A stretch of DNA of 64,000 bases from Streptacidiphilus sp. 4-A2 (GTDB lineage: Bacteria; Actinomycetota; Actinomycetes; Streptomycetales; Streptomycetaceae): positions 1,178,001 through 1,242,000 of the forward strand of contig JAAFYY010000001.1 of assembly GCA_014284505.1 (NCBI GenBank), given 5' to 3'. The number at the start of each line of letters is the position of its first letter. Positions within the stretch are counted from its first letter, which is position 1. Positions 30,197 to 39,468 of this stretch are shown in pieces. Both the position numbers and the translations under genes were made by a program. Under the pieces are notes generated by a model that saw only the letters and a list, made by a program, of their open reading frames with translations, ran no database searches and was not told the DNA's origin.

Positions 30197-31506
30197 TCAG
30201 CGACGGATCAGCATCTCCATGGACTGCCGGCCGAGCCCGTGCGAACGGGCCAGCCCGGCGAAGGTGGTGTGCCCCTGGGTGACCCGGGCGAAGGCCCGCC
30301 AGGCGGGGCGCAGCCCGATCGCCGCGACATGGAAGGCCCGCGGCCGGCGCTCGAACGCGGACATCAGCTTGCGGCCGATGCGCATCTCCTCGCCCAGGTC
30401 GGACTTGATCGCGAAGGTGTAGCCGAGGGCCTGCCGGTACGCCGCGGTCGTCGGTGGCGGTGGCGATCCGCATCGCCCACTCCCCGGCGAGCCGTCCGGA
30501 GCGCAGCGCGTAGGAGATGCCCTCGCGGGTCCAGGGCTCCAGCAGTCCGGCGGCGTCGCCCGCGACCAGTACCCGGCCCTTGGTGAGCGGGGAGTCGTCG
30601 GAGCGGCAGCGGGTGAGGTGGCCGGACTCGATCGACGGCGGGAATCCGGCCAGGCCGAGCCGGTCGATGAAGTCCTTGAGGTAGGCCCGGGTCTCCGCGC
30701 CCTTGCCCCGGGCCGCGATGACGCCGACGGTGAGACTGTCGCCCTTTGGGAAAACCCAGCCGTAGGAGCCGGTGAGCGCGCCCCAGTCCAGCAGCACCCG
30801 GCCGGTCCACTGCGCGGCCACGCCGGGCGGGACCGGGATCTCGGCCTCCAGGCCCAGGTCGACCTGGTCGAAGGTGACGCCGACATGGGCGCCGATGCGC
30901 CCGGGCTGCCATCCGCGCCGATGACCGCGCGGCCAGCAGGCTGCGGCCGTCCTGGAGGCCGACGGTGACGATGCCGTCCTGCTCCCGGCGGACGCCGCTG
31001 ACGGCCACGCCGGTGGCCAGCACCGCGCCCGCCTTCTCGGCGCACTGCACCAGGCGCTCGTCGAACTCGTCCCGGTTGACCAGGCCGAAGAGCATCCGCT
31101 GGGAGCGGCGGGTGCGCGGCAGCCGTCCGTCCATGGTGAAGGTGATGGCGTGGACGCGGTCCTTCAGCGGCAGTTGGAAGCCGGGCGGGAGGGCGTCCCG
31201 GGAGGGGCCGATGATGCCGCCGCCGCAGGTCTTGTAGCGGGGCAGGGTGGCCTTGTCGAGCAGCAGCACCCGGCGTCCTTCCGCGCCGGGCGCGGAGGCG
31301 GCGGCGTAGGCGGCGGAGGAGCCGGCCGGTCCGGCGCCGACGACCACCACATCCCAGATGCCGCCGAGCTCGTCGGCCTCGCCGGCGTCGGCACTCTCCC
31401 GCACGCGCTCCTGCACGCGCGCCTCAGCCTCCGCTGAGTGCTCGGAGCTCTCGAAGGCGTCGGAGGTCAGGTTCTGCTCGCCGCTGGGGCCCGGGTTCTT
31501 CGTCAC
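30197..31506 (-). CDS. Geranylgeranyl reductase family FAD-dependent oxidoreductase
   Basis: Flavoprotein of the geranylgeranyl reductase family, which saturates isoprenoid chains such as menaquinone side chains. Rossmann motif VVVVGAGPAGSSAAYAAA, then KTCGGGIIGPS, GWVFPKGDSLTVGV, and the second FAD motif RVLVAGDAAGLLEPWTREGI identify it. GTG 31506 follows GAGGAA. Breaks lie near 30935, 30900 and 30465. Corrected length of about 436 residues is normal. The N-terminal 50 residues are acidic and non-conserved. Related genes in streptomycetes are near respiratory loci; nothing here fixes the substrate. Confidence 0.82.
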
Positions 31507-31734
31507 GGTTCCTCATATTAGAGCGAATCACTCCTGGACCAGCGTCTATCTATCTCCTGTGACGTCAGCGCCCGTGGTTCGGTTGCGTTCGACGGTGTCC
31601 GGTCGGTGTCGGATCGGCCTGCGGGCAGCGCTCGTCCGCAGCGCTCGTTCGCAGTCCCCGGACACTGACTGGCATGCTCCTGCTGCCCGCGGGCAAACCG
31701 TAAGGCACGTGATGGTTCGGTGGAGGGAGTGGTC

Positions 31735-32106
31735 GTGGGCAGGATACTCGGCAGGGAGCCGGTGCTGTGGCTGGCGCTGGCGGAGATCGCGGTGAAGTCG
31801 CTGTGCGCCCTGGTGTTCCACTTGTCGCCGGATCAGCAGGCGGTCGTGAACGCCGTCGTGGTCGCCGCCGCCGGGGTCGTGGTGGCCGTGTCGACGCATG
31901 ACGGTGTGTCCGGTGCGATCCTCGGCCTGGTGCAGGCGGTCATGGCGCTGGGCGTGGGCTTCGGCCTGCACTGGTCGGCGGACCAGCAGGCGATGGTGAT
32001 GTCGCTGGCCTCGGCGGTCGTGTCCGCGTTTGTGCGGACCCAGGTGACGGCGCCGGTGCCGTCGACCGCACTGCCCAAGCCGGTGACCGCGGCCAAGCCG
32101 GCCTGA
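31735..32106 (+). CDS. Small membrane protein, phage-holin-like
   Basis: GTG 31735 is 5 bases after GGAGGGAG; the further upstream GTG 31720 overlaps that site. The 123-residue product has three hydrophobic stretches (LWLALAEIAVKSLCALVF, VVNAVVVAAAGVVVAVS, AILGLVQAVMALGVGFGL) separated by short loops with the repeated motif SPDQQAV/SADQQAM. Similar proteins occur in streptomycetes and their phages as putative holins. No endolysin or other phage gene is nearby, so a lysis role is uncertain. Confidence 0.6.
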   Translation: MGRILGREPVLWLALAEIAVKSLCALVFHLSPDQQAVVNAVVVAAAGVVVAVSTHDGVSGAILGLVQAVMALGVGFGLHWSADQQAMVMSLASAVVSAFVRTQVTAPVPSTALPKPVTAAKPA

Positions 32107-32152
32107 TCGTCCTCCCCCACCCGGGTGTCGCGCACCCGGGCCCCGGCACCGG

Positions 32153-32219
32153 CGGTTCGGTGGTCGGCGGTCGGCGGTCGGTGGTCGGTGGTCGGTGGTT
32201 CGGTGATCGGCGGTTCGGG
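32153..32219. repeat. GGTCGGN tandem repeat
   Basis: About nine 6-8 bp units (GGTCGGC, GGTCGGT, GGTTCGGT) lie between the stop codons of two convergent genes. Low-complexity and G-rich on the + strand. Confidence 0.8.
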
Positions 32220-32228
32220 TCACACGCA

Positions 32229-32668
32229 TCAGTCCCGTCGGCTGTCACGAACCAGCCATACCAACCGCTGTACGGCGTGGTACCGCCGGAGCCAGAACGG
32301 CAGCCGGCGGTGATCCACGAAGGACCAGAGGTCGTCGTCGGCCTCGTTGCCACGGGGAAAACCCCGCAGCAGACCGAGGCACCGCTGATCCACGGTCCGG
32401 TGCAGCCGGGCGACATGGGCGAGCGCCACCACGCCCTGGCGGCGCACCTCCGGATCCCCGGCCGCCAGCGCACGGGCGACCCGGGGCAGGATCGCGTCCG
32501 GCTCCGGATGGTTCAGCGCCAGAGCGATCACGGCCACCCCGACGAGCGGCTCGCACCGGTCGAAGGCGGAATCGACCTCCTCGGGCCGCTCGATCCAGGC
32601 GCAGCGTCGAACCGTCCTGCCAGTCCACGGCCGGTGCCGCGCGGCGGGGTGTTCTCGTCCGGATGCAC
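32229..32668 (-). CDS. HEAT-repeat-like hypothetical protein (one frameshift)
   Basis: GTG 32668 gives HPDENTPPRGTGRG; after a frame break near 32625 the reading continues RRCAWIERPEEVDSAFDRCE and PLVGVAVIALALNHPEPDAI, then DPEVRRQGVVALAHVARLHR, helical pairs resembling HEAT repeats, and ends WLVRDSRRD. About 145 residues. Proteins of this type in streptomycetes are uncharacterised, possibly immunity-like. Function unknown. Confidence 0.6.
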
Positions 32669-32745
32669 GGGCGGGACCCTACCGGGTCCTCCCCGGCCCG
32701 CCGCCTCCCGGAGGGCGGGCGGGCAGCAGCGTTGCGGCCGGGCAA

Positions 32746-33615
32746 TCACGGCCCGGAGTAGCGAGCGAGGTCGGTGACGGCCCCGGTACAGCCGTTTCCG
32801 TCCGGCTGGTGGCCGCAGACCTTGAGCGTGGTCCCCGAGCTGTCGGCGCCGACCATCATCGAGTAGTTGTCGTAACCCCAGTGGATGAGAGCGGTCTGCT
32901 GGTCGCCACGTTGTTGGTGATGGTCGCGGTGTCCTGCGGGGCGCCGTTGGTGATGCCGCTCCAGGCAGCCCGGCAGCGGGGGCTGTAGTGCAGATAGATG
33001 ATGACCGTACCTATCTGGGCTGTGGTGAGCGTGTGGTCCCTCCTCGCACCCGGTGGACTGCGGATCCTTGCCGACGCAGCCGATGCCCTGGCAGGACGGC
33101 GGCGGCAGAGCGACCTTCCCCGCCGTCGGCTGCGATCCGGCGCCCGCCCCGTTCCCGCTGGTCAGCCACAGGACTGCGGCCATCACGGCCATTCCCGCGA
33201 CAGCGCCGAGCAGACCGGCCCGCCAGCCCCGGACCCACGCCCCGGCGGTGCGGGCCGGGGGTTGACCACCCGCGTCCCCGAGGGGCGCGGGCTCCGGGCG
33301 GCTCGCCTCCTCCGTCGCCGCGATGACGACGTCCTTGCGCGCCGGCCGGGCCGTGCCCTCGGTGGCCTCGTCCAGCAGCGCCAGCAGCCCGGCCGGGTCG
33401 CTGTCGGTGCAGGCCGCCAGCGCCCGCACTCCCTCGGTGGTGATCAGACGCTTGCCGTTGAGCCAGCGCTCCCACGATGCCTTGCTGTAGTGCGTGGCCG
33501 CTGCCATCGCGGACAGCGAGAGCCCGCTGCTGTCCTTGATCGACCGCAGCTCCTCCGCCAGCTTCCGCCCGGCGTCGGAGAGTTCCTCCGGGAGCGGCTT
33601 CCAGGTGGAACCCAT
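32746..33615 (-). CDS. XRE helix-turn-helix protein with DUF2690 (several frame changes)
   Basis: The N-terminus is a Cro/C1-type helix-turn-helix (LSAMAAATHYSKASWERWLN GKR, with recognition residues around SKASW). A single membrane segment follows (AGLLGAVAGMAVMAAVLWL), then an extracytoplasmic DUF2690 domain: CQGIGCVGKDPQ then TVIIYLHYSPRCRAAW in a shifted frame, and a final GYDNYSMMVGADSSGTTLKVC. Two or more frame changes between about 33040 and 32900 cancel, so the uncorrected frame contains about 40 wrong residues (His/Gln-rich). The layout is that of membrane-anchored regulators found widely in Streptomyces. Role unknown. Confidence 0.78.
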   Translation of the reverse strand: MGSTWKPLPEELSDAGRKLAEELRSIKDSSGLSLSAMAAATHYSKASWERWLNGKRLITTEGVRALAACTDSDPAGLLALLDEATEGTARPARKDVVIAATEEASRPEPAPLGDAGGQPPARTAGAWVRGWRAGLLGAVAGMAVMAAVLWLTSGNGAGAGSQPTAGKVALPPPSCQGIGCVGKDPQSTGCEEGPHAHHSPDRYGHHLSALQPPLPGCLERHHQRRPAGHRDHHQQRGDQQTALIHWGYDNYSMMVGADSSGTTLKVCGHQPDGNGCTGAVTDLARYSGP

Positions 33616-33983
33616 CAGACCTCACACATCCTCGTAGTGGACCAGCCATCGACGAAGGAGGCCCCGGCACACCTCGCCACCGAGGAATTCCGCTGCTGGA
33701 GGGCCAACACCTCGGTGGCCCCACCCCCGTCCACCGCAACCTCCCGCAGCGGAGAGGAGAGCAAACCGATTATAAGTGATCTTCGCCAGTCGCCAGTCAC
33801 CAGTCACCGGTGACCGGTCCGCGCGGCCGCACCCGGGCAGTCTCCCCCGCGCCGGTCCGCCACAGGCGCCGCCCGATCCTCCTCGCCCCATTCCCGCCTC
33901 CACCGCAGGCGCATGGCTACCGCCGCACGTCGGTGACGCCCCGTAAGCTGCCACAGGGCCGCCCATGGACGAGGAGCATCCGC
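33616..33983. other. Intergenic region between HTH-DUF2690 and FemX genes
   Basis: No gene is supported. On the minus strand a consensus -10 TATAAT lies at 33774-33769, about 155 bp upstream of the HTH gene, without a good -35. Next to it is a short repeat series CGCCAGTCGCCAGTCACCAG containing CCAGTCRCCAG units, followed by CCGGTGACCGG. Confidence 0.5.
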
Positions 33984-35105
33984 ATGACCTACCGCTTGAG
34001 GACGATCGGCCGGGACGAGCACGTGGCGTTCATCGACAGCCTGCCTTCGGCGAGTCACATGCAGCTGCCCTCCTGGGGCGGCGTCAAGCCCGACTGGCGC
34101 GCGGAGAGCCTCGGGTGGATCGACGACGCGGACCGGATCGTCGGTGCGGCGCTCGTGCTCTACCGTCCGCTGCCGAAGGTCAGGCGCTACCTCGCCTACC
34201 TGCCCGAGGGCCCGGTCATCGACTGGCACGACGCCGACCTCGGCCGGTGGCTGGAGCCGCTGCTGGCCCACCTGAAGTCGCAGGGCGCGTTCACGGTGAA
34301 GATGGGGCCGCCTGTCGTCGCGCGCCGCTGGGACGCGGCCACGGTGAAGGACGCCATCGCCGATCCCCGGGCCCACCGGCTCGGCGAGGTCGAGGCCACC
34401 ACCCAGGACCCCAGGGCCTACGAGCTCATGGAACGGCTGCGGGGCATGGGCTGGCAGCAGTCCGGCGGCGGCAGCGAGGAGGGCTTCGCGGCCGGTCAGC
34501 CGCGCTATGTCTTCCAGCTCTCCCTCGCCGACCGCTCACTGGAGGACATCCAGCGCGGCCTGAACCAGCTGTGGCGACGCAACGTCAGGAAGGCCGAGAA
34601 GGCCGGCGTCAAGGTCATCCAGGGCGGATACGACGACCTGGACGCCTTCTACACCCTCTACGCCGAAACCGCCGTCCGCGACCGGTTCATCCCCCGCCCG
34701 CTGGAGTACTTCCAGCGCATGTGGAACGCGCTGACCTCGGAAGACCCGGACCGGATGCGGCTCTACCTCGCCGAACACGACGGGGAGGTACTGGCCGCCG
34801 CCACCATGCTCACCGTCGGCAAGCACGTCTGGTACTCCTACGGAGCCTCGACCAGCCGCAAACGCGAGGTCCAGCCGAACAACGCCATCCAGTGGCAGAT
34901 GATCTGCGACGCCCACGCCCTCGGCGCGAGCATCTACGACTTCCGTGGCACGACCGACACCCTGGACGAGAGCAACCACCTGCTCGGCCTGCTCCGCTTC
35001 AAGGTCGGCACCGGCGGCCAGGCAGCCGAGTACGTCGGCGAGTGGGACTTCCCGCTCAACAAGATGCTGCACAAGGCCTTCGACCTCTACATGGCCCGCC
35101 GCTGA
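33984..35105 (+). CDS. FemX-like peptidoglycan bridge formation aminoacyltransferase
   Basis: FemABX family enzyme that transfers an amino acid from aminoacyl-tRNA to the lysine or diaminopimelate side chain of a peptidoglycan precursor. ATG 33984 follows GAGGAGC. Two GNAT-like lobes are recognisable: HMQLPSWGGVKPDWRAES with GPVIDWHDADLGRWLEPLL, then a coiled LWRRNVRKAEKAGVKVI segment and a C-terminal GASIYDFRGTTDTLDE. Intact, 373 residues, normal length. In streptomycetes FemX adds the first glycine to lipid II; this is assumed by family. Confidence 0.88.
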   Translation: MTYRLRTIGRDEHVAFIDSLPSASHMQLPSWGGVKPDWRAESLGWIDDADRIVGAALVLYRPLPKVRRYLAYLPEGPVIDWHDADLGRWLEPLLAHLKSQGAFTVKMGPPVVARRWDAATVKDAIADPRAHRLGEVEATTQDPRAYELMERLRGMGWQQSGGGSEEGFAAGQPRYVFQLSLADRSLEDIQRGLNQLWRRNVRKAEKAGVKVIQGGYDDLDAFYTLYAETAVRDRFIPRPLEYFQRMWNALTSEDPDRMRLYLAEHDGEVLAAATMLTVGKHVWYSYGASTSRKREVQPNNAIQWQMICDAHALGASIYDFRGTTDTLDESNHLLGLLRFKVGTGGQAAEYVGEWDFPLNKMLHKAFDLYMARR

Positions 35106-35141
35106 CCGACCGGCCGACCGACCAGACCGCCACCGCCGGGC

Positions 35142-35674
35142 TCAGCCGAGGCGCCGGTGGTGCAGCAGGAGCAGCGCCGACACGGCATTCGCGGACCGGA
35201 CATCACCCTTGGCGATCAACTCGGGCACGCGGGCCAGCGGCACCCATTCACGGCGCTCGGACTCGAAATCGTCCTGCGGCTGCCCACATATTGCGCCGAC
35301 TCGGCCCAGTACACGTGGTGCAGGGCATCCGTGAGCCCGTTGGACGGCTCGACCGTGAGCAGGTGCTCCAGCGGCCCCGGGCGCCATCCGGTCTCCTCCA
35401 GCATCTCCCGCGCGGCGGCTTCCTCCAGCGTCTCCCCGGCCTCGACAACCCCGGCGGCCAGCTCCCACCCCCAGGTGTCGGTAATGAACCGGTGCCGCCA
35501 CAACAGCAGCACCTCGTCACGCTCATTGACGACCGTCGCCAGGGCCACCGGCCGCAGCCGCATCACATAGTGGTCCAGGTGCCGGCCGTCGGGCAGTTCG
35601 ACATCAGCGAGGTTGATGCGCAGCCACGGGTTCGCATAGACCTCGCGCTCACCGAGGTTCCTCCACACCGACAC
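35142..35674 (-). CDS. NUDIX hydrolase (one frameshift)
   Basis: Nucleoside-diphosphate-X hydrolase of the ADP-ribose pyrophosphatase type. The NUDIX box is GVVEAGETLEEAAAREMLEE followed by TGWRPG, with the leading strand RHRFITDTWGWELAAG. After AQYVG a missing base near 35292 moves the frame; the tail then reads FESERREWVPLARVPELIAK and ends at 35142. About 177 residues. A second, related NUDIX gene lies 1.3 kb away. Substrate unknown. Confidence 0.85.
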
Positions 35675-35842
35675 GCCGTGCCCCCCTTCCGTCCACCGCC
35701 GATCAGCCGACGCTACCGCAGCCGTTGAGCACCACAGACAGCGACGCGTCGAACCGCCTCGGCCCGACCCGGCGGGCCCGGGGTGGAGCCCGTCAACGCC
35801 GGATGACCGCCCCGAGGGATCGGCTCCCGGTCTGGTTCCGGG

Positions 35843-36241
35843 TCAGGAGGCGATGGGCGTCAGAAAGATCCAGACGTGGCCGAACGGGTCCCGCAGCATC
35901 GACTGCCGTGCGCCGTAGAACATGTCGGTCGGCGGAGAGAGCAGTTCGGCGCCGGTGGCCACGGCCTGGGCAGTCAGAGCGTCCACGTCCGGCACGTAGA
36001 CGTGCAGGGCGACGGAGGCACCGGCCCCACCGGGCGGCGAGAACGGTGCGTCGGCGTCACCGAGCATGAGCGTCGAGCCATGAATGCTGATCTCGGCGTG
36101 CATGATCCGCCCGTCATCGCCGTCGAGCCGGAAGGACTCCACCGCTCCGAACGCGGCGACGTAGAACGTGATCGCCTTGTCCGCCCCGTCAACCATGATG
36201 TGCGGGATGACGGCGTACTTGTACTGCTCGGGGATCTCCAT
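35843..36241 (-). CDS. VOC family protein (glyoxalase/PhnB-like)
   Basis: ATG 36241 follows GGGGG; a GTG at 36250 would add three residues. Two beta-alpha-beta-beta-beta modules are readable: YAVIPHIMVDGADKAITFYV then AAFGAVESFRL, and SVALHVYVPDVDALTAQAVA then GARQSMLRDPFGHVWIFLTP. The DPFGHVW motif is typical of PhnB-like/glyoxalase proteins. 132 residues, intact. No metal ligands can be assigned with confidence. Confidence 0.85.
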   Translation of the reverse strand: MEIPEQYKYAVIPHIMVDGADKAITFYVAAFGAVESFRLDGDDGRIMHAEISIHGSTLMLGDADAPFSPPGGAGASVALHVYVPDVDALTAQAVATGAELLSPPTDMFYGARQSMLRDPFGHVWIFLTPIAS

Positions 36242-36398
36242 GTCCCCCACGCTAGGCCCGCATCGACCACCCGGACATCGAGCGAAAGTCTCGCCCCCGT
36301 CCCTTACAAGAGACGTAGGACCAGAGTCGGTCCATGGTCTTCCGTGGTCGTAGTCGGTCGGAGCGCATGACGGATGTCCAGCGTCACCAGCCGACGAG

Positions 36399-36958
36399 TC
36401 ACTGGCAGGAAGCGCCCAGGTCGCGGGTCAGACGGTACGGCCCCAGATAGTAGGACAGCGCTGTCAGCGATGGGCCGTCAGCGACCTCGCCATGAGCGAT
36501 CAGCTTGAGCACCGCCGCCTCGGGCACCCACTCGACCCGTGACGCCTCGCTGCGGTCGGTCGGCGCACCGATGTATTCGCACCCCGTGACATGAAAGCTC
36601 CGGAAGTGCATGGTCGAGATGCCAGCCAGAGCGTCGTACTCAACCAGCGGAACAACCGCCCCCGGACGCCAACCCGTCTCCTCCTCGACCTCGCGACGAA
36701 CCGCGTCCGCCGGCTCCTCCCCGGCTCAGCCCACCCAGCCGGCACCTCCCACCCCCAGGTGCCGGTGATGAACCGATGCCGCCACAGGAGCAGAAAGCGA
36801 CCCCGATCGTCCGTGACGACCGCCGTCGTCGACGCTCGCGGCATCGTCAGGACATGGTGTTCGATCCGACCGACACCAGGAATCTCGACATCCTGCAACC
36901 ACACATTGACGTAATCGCTGCCATAGACGAGCCGACGGCCGTGAGTCTTCCACTCCAC
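36399..36958 (-). CDS. NUDIX hydrolase, second copy (one frameshift)
   Basis: GTG 36958 gives EWKTHGRRLVYGSDYVNVWL; the body has LLLWRHRFITGTWGWEVPAG, nearly identical to the first NUDIX gene. The frame then breaks near 36725 within the box; the shifted reading gives EEETGWRPGAVVPLVEYDAL and SRVEWVPEAAVLKLIAHGEV before the stop. About 186 residues. It lies 14 bp from the XRE-TPR regulator gene downstream of that gene's stop, so the two are probably co-transcribed. Confidence 0.82.
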
Positions 36959-36971
36959 CTAGGGATCCCTT

Positions 36972-38234
36972 TCACGTATCGATCAGCCCCTGCGACTCTC
37001 TCACGCGCTCAGCAAGGAATGCGACGGGCGCGGCCTGTCGCCAGGGAGTCAGTGTCCGCTCCAGGGCAGTCACCCTGATCCTGGCAGGTTGGACAGTGTT
37101 ACCTGCTGCCAAGTCGAGTGCGGCATGGGCGAGACGGCACCCTTCCTCAATTTCTCCCTGCCTGATGCGGCACTCGGCAAGATCGAAGGTGAGAATGGCT
37201 CTGCCCTTGGTGTCAGCGGCGTCCCGTCCCTCCAGTGCAGCGTCGAGCAATCTCGCTGCTGTGTCGTGTTCGCCGAGGAGGGCATGCGTGGTTCCGGCGA
37301 TGCCGTCGAGACGCGCACCGGTAAAGAAGTCAAGGCCACTGAACTCGCCAGCGCAGTCCAAGTGGGCTGCGGACCGGTCGAGGGCCATGAGCGCGGCAGC
37401 ACGGTTGCCATTCGCCGCGTGAGATCGTGCGAGGTTGGCACTGATCCAGGCGCGGCGCCGTTGCGGGGCGGCGGCTGCGAGGACGTCCGCGTATTCCAGT
37501 AGCTCGACGGGCTCCCCGGTATCCGATGTCACAGACAGGGTGATGCTCTGCATGGTCAGCAGCCACGCAGTCAGGCCAACGTTGTCGGCCTCAGCTGCGG
37601 CGGCTTGGCCCATCTGGAAGAGAGCACTGGACTGCATAAAGTCGTCAGTGTCCATGTGTGCGAGACCCATGAGTCCAGAGAGGACCGTGAGGAGTTCCAC
37701 GCATCGCCGACGGGCACTGATGGCTTGGGGATGGTCGAGGAGTTGGTGAATCTTACTGAGTTGACGGTTCATCGTGGGCAGTAGCTGTTCAGGGGCCGAT
37801 GAGGGATAGCCCGTCGCCACCCCCATGACAGCGGCTTCGAGATGGAGGAGCACCTCGCTGCTGACCGTGGAGCGCGTGAGGGTGTCCAAGACCTCCCAGG
37901 TCTCCGGGCACAAGGCCCGGTCGGGCACATCTTCCGAGGCTTGGTCGACTTCCCAGGTGCGGCGGGCGAGTCCGAGGAGGTGGCCGGGGATGCGGAGGCC
38001 GTCAGATACACGCTCAATAACCTGCATGTTCGACATGACACGCTGTGTGCTCATGTGCTCAGAGACCCGGCTGGTAGTGAGGCCGGTAAGACGACCGATC
38101 CGCGCAGGAAAGAACCCCGCGTGGAGCTTGGCCAGGCGGAAGACCGCTCCAATGTCTCGGCGGGCGCAGGCTGCTACGAATTCAGGGTGGGCCAGCAGTC
38201 GGGACGGTAAGCCAAGTGGCTCGGAGTTGGTCAT
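36972..38234 (-). CDS. XRE family regulator with TPR-like C-terminal domain
   Basis: Intact 420-residue protein. An N-terminal helix-turn-helix is at about residues 30-75 (IGRLTGLTTSRVSEHMSTQR, VIERVSDGLRIPGHLLGLAR), followed by a long all-alpha domain of TPR-like hairpins (TMNRQLSKIHQLLDHPQAIS, RRRAWISANLARSHAANGNR and AAALMALDRSAAHLD). The organisation is that of streptomycete regulators that sense peptides or act with small partner genes. GC is visibly lower than in the flanking operons. It is divergent from four small genes starting at 38357 and likely regulates them. Confidence 0.82.
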   Translation of the reverse strand: MTNSEPLGLPSRLLAHPEFVAACARRDIGAVFRLAKLHAGFFPARIGRLTGLTTSRVSEHMSTQRVMSNMQVIERVSDGLRIPGHLLGLARRTWEVDQASEDVPDRALCPETWEVLDTLTRSTVSSEVLLHLEAAVMGVATGYPSSAPEQLLPTMNRQLSKIHQLLDHPQAISARRRCVELLTVLSGLMGLAHMDTDDFMQSSALFQMGQAAAAEADNVGLTAWLLTMQSITLSVTSDTGEPVELLEYADVLAAAAPQRRRAWISANLARSHAANGNRAAALMALDRSAAHLDCAGEFSGLDFFTGARLDGIAGTTHALLGEHDTAARLLDAALEGRDAADTKGRAILTFDLAECRIRQGEIEEGCRLAHAALDLAAGNTVQPARIRVTALERTLTPWRQAAPVAFLAERVRESQGLIDT

Positions 38235-38356
38235 GCTGTGTACCTCTACCAGACCGATGGACGATCAGTGATGACTTGTCACTCTTTGACGGTAGTCCAC
38301 GGTGAGTACCCAGTGTGGCCCTGTGAACACCTCTACATCGGACGGATGCTTTGGTC

Positions 38357-38563
38357 ATGGATCCGACCATTTCGCAGGTGGGCGCCGTGTCGCCACATCA
38401 ATCCCTCAACGCCCAGCTCTACTCGCTGGCCTGCATCGTCTGGAACTGCGACAACGTCGAGCTGTTGCCTGGCGATCATGTCCTCAGTAAGTGCCATCCG
38501 GGTCGGAATCTCCTGCGGGCTGTCGTGGCGTGTTCGAAGCACCAGCCTGGAGGTGCTCCATGA
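38357..38563 (+). CDS. Small hypothetical protein, first gene of divergent operon
   Basis: ATG 38357 opens a 68-residue frame, DPTISQVGAVSPHQSLNAQL then IVWNCDNVELLPGDHVLSKC, ending in a basic Cys-containing tail. The stop overlaps the next ATG (ATGA), which supports translation. The ribosome site is weak. No family recognised. Confidence 0.45.
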   Translation: MDPTISQVGAVSPHQSLNAQLYSLACIVWNCDNVELLPGDHVLSKCHPGRNLLRAVVACSKHQPGGAP

Positions 38564-38933
38564 CTATCTGGGATCTCAAGACTGCTGCTGCCGGGGAGAG
38601 TTGGGATGCGGTTCGGATTCCCTCCGGGGTTGGGGTGGCGCTGTGGTTGCGGTTGGTCGGGGTGCCTGAGAGCCGTCGGCGGCTCGGGCCTGTTGTTGTC
38701 TCCGACCGGTCGGCGGCGACCTACTGGCTCATTCCGACCGGCAGTCATGCCGACGACTGGCCTCGCGGGTGCCGACTGCTCAGTTCCGGGGGTGGGTTGT
38801 GCTGCCTGATGGAGCCAACCATTCCTATGCCTCGCGCTGGCTGCACCTGCCCGACATCCCGGGGCAACTCTCGGGTGCCGTATGGCTGGCCGAGGCCCTC
38901 AATCAGTTCCCCGTTCTGGAGGGCCGACTGTGA
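38560..38933 (+). CDS. Hypothetical protein common beside XRE-TPR regulators (one frameshift)
   Basis: ATG 38560 overlaps the preceding stop. The sequence TIWDLKTAAAGESWDAVRIP, SDRSAATYWLIPTGSHADDW belongs to a widespread streptomycete group with a WDAVR-P start and a YWL-PPG middle. A missing base near 38763 then restores RVPTAQFRGWVVLPDGANHS and SRWLHLPDIP to the stop 38931-38933. About 124 residues. Function unknown; its partners here suggest a small accessory module. Confidence 0.65.
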
Positions 38934-38981
38934 GCAGCGCCTTCCCCCACCCCACACCACCACCGATCTGGAGTTCCGGCC

Positions 38982-39164
38982 ATGAAGGACCACCCCAGCG
39001 ACGCCGCGCACCTGGACAGCCTCGGCTGGGTCGAGGGGCAGTGCGAGGTCTGCCGACGCACCGACCGGGCCGTCGCCGTCCACGCGGACGCCTGGCTGTG
39101 CCGGGAGGATCTGCGGTGGCTGCTGCACTTCAACCGCTGCGAGAACAGCGGAGCTGCCGCATGA
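38982..39164 (+). CDS. Small zinc-ribbon-like protein
   Basis: 60 residues from ATG 38982: KDHPSDAAHLDSLGWVEGQC then EVCRRTDRAVAVHADAWLCR. The C-x2-C pair and a later cysteine (LCRE) with histidines suggest a partial zinc ribbon. The stop overlaps the next ATG (ATGA), showing coupling. Confidence 0.6.
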   Translation: MKDHPSDAAHLDSLGWVEGQCEVCRRTDRAVAVHADAWLCREDLRWLLHFNRCENSGAAA

Positions 39165-39465
39165 GCGAGCCCGGCCAGGCGGGGACGCGGTCGGCGACCT
39201 TCAGCAGGCGGCCCGTGCCGTCGCCAGGATCGCCGGGCCCGAGCACGACGTCACCGCCGCCCTTCAGGCGACGATCGTCCGCGCCGGACGCTCACCGCTG
39301 GAGGCGTTCGAGGCCGTCGTCGGATTCGTCGAGCGGTCGCCTCGGGTCGAGATCCACAATGTGGCCTGGGCCCGGACTGCCGTCGGAACACCCGACGGCC
39401 CCTGGCAGTACCAGGCGACGCTGACCGTGTCGTACCAGGATCTCCGGGGGAGCCTGACGGCGTGA
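39161..39465 (+). CDS. Hypothetical protein, last gene of the small operon (one frameshift)
   Basis: ATG 39161 gives SEPGQAG; after one missing base near 39181 the frame continues DAVGDLQQAARAVARIAGPE and ATIVRAGRSPLEAFEAVVGF, then a strand-rich tail WARTAVGTPDGPWQYQATL. About 101 residues. No family recognised; coupling to the preceding gene argues it is real. Confidence 0.6.
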
Positions 39466-39468
39466 CCA

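Noticed and set aside
31735..32106. Prophage remnant based on the holin-like protein
   Set aside because: No integrase, capsid, tail, lysin or attachment repeats are nearby.
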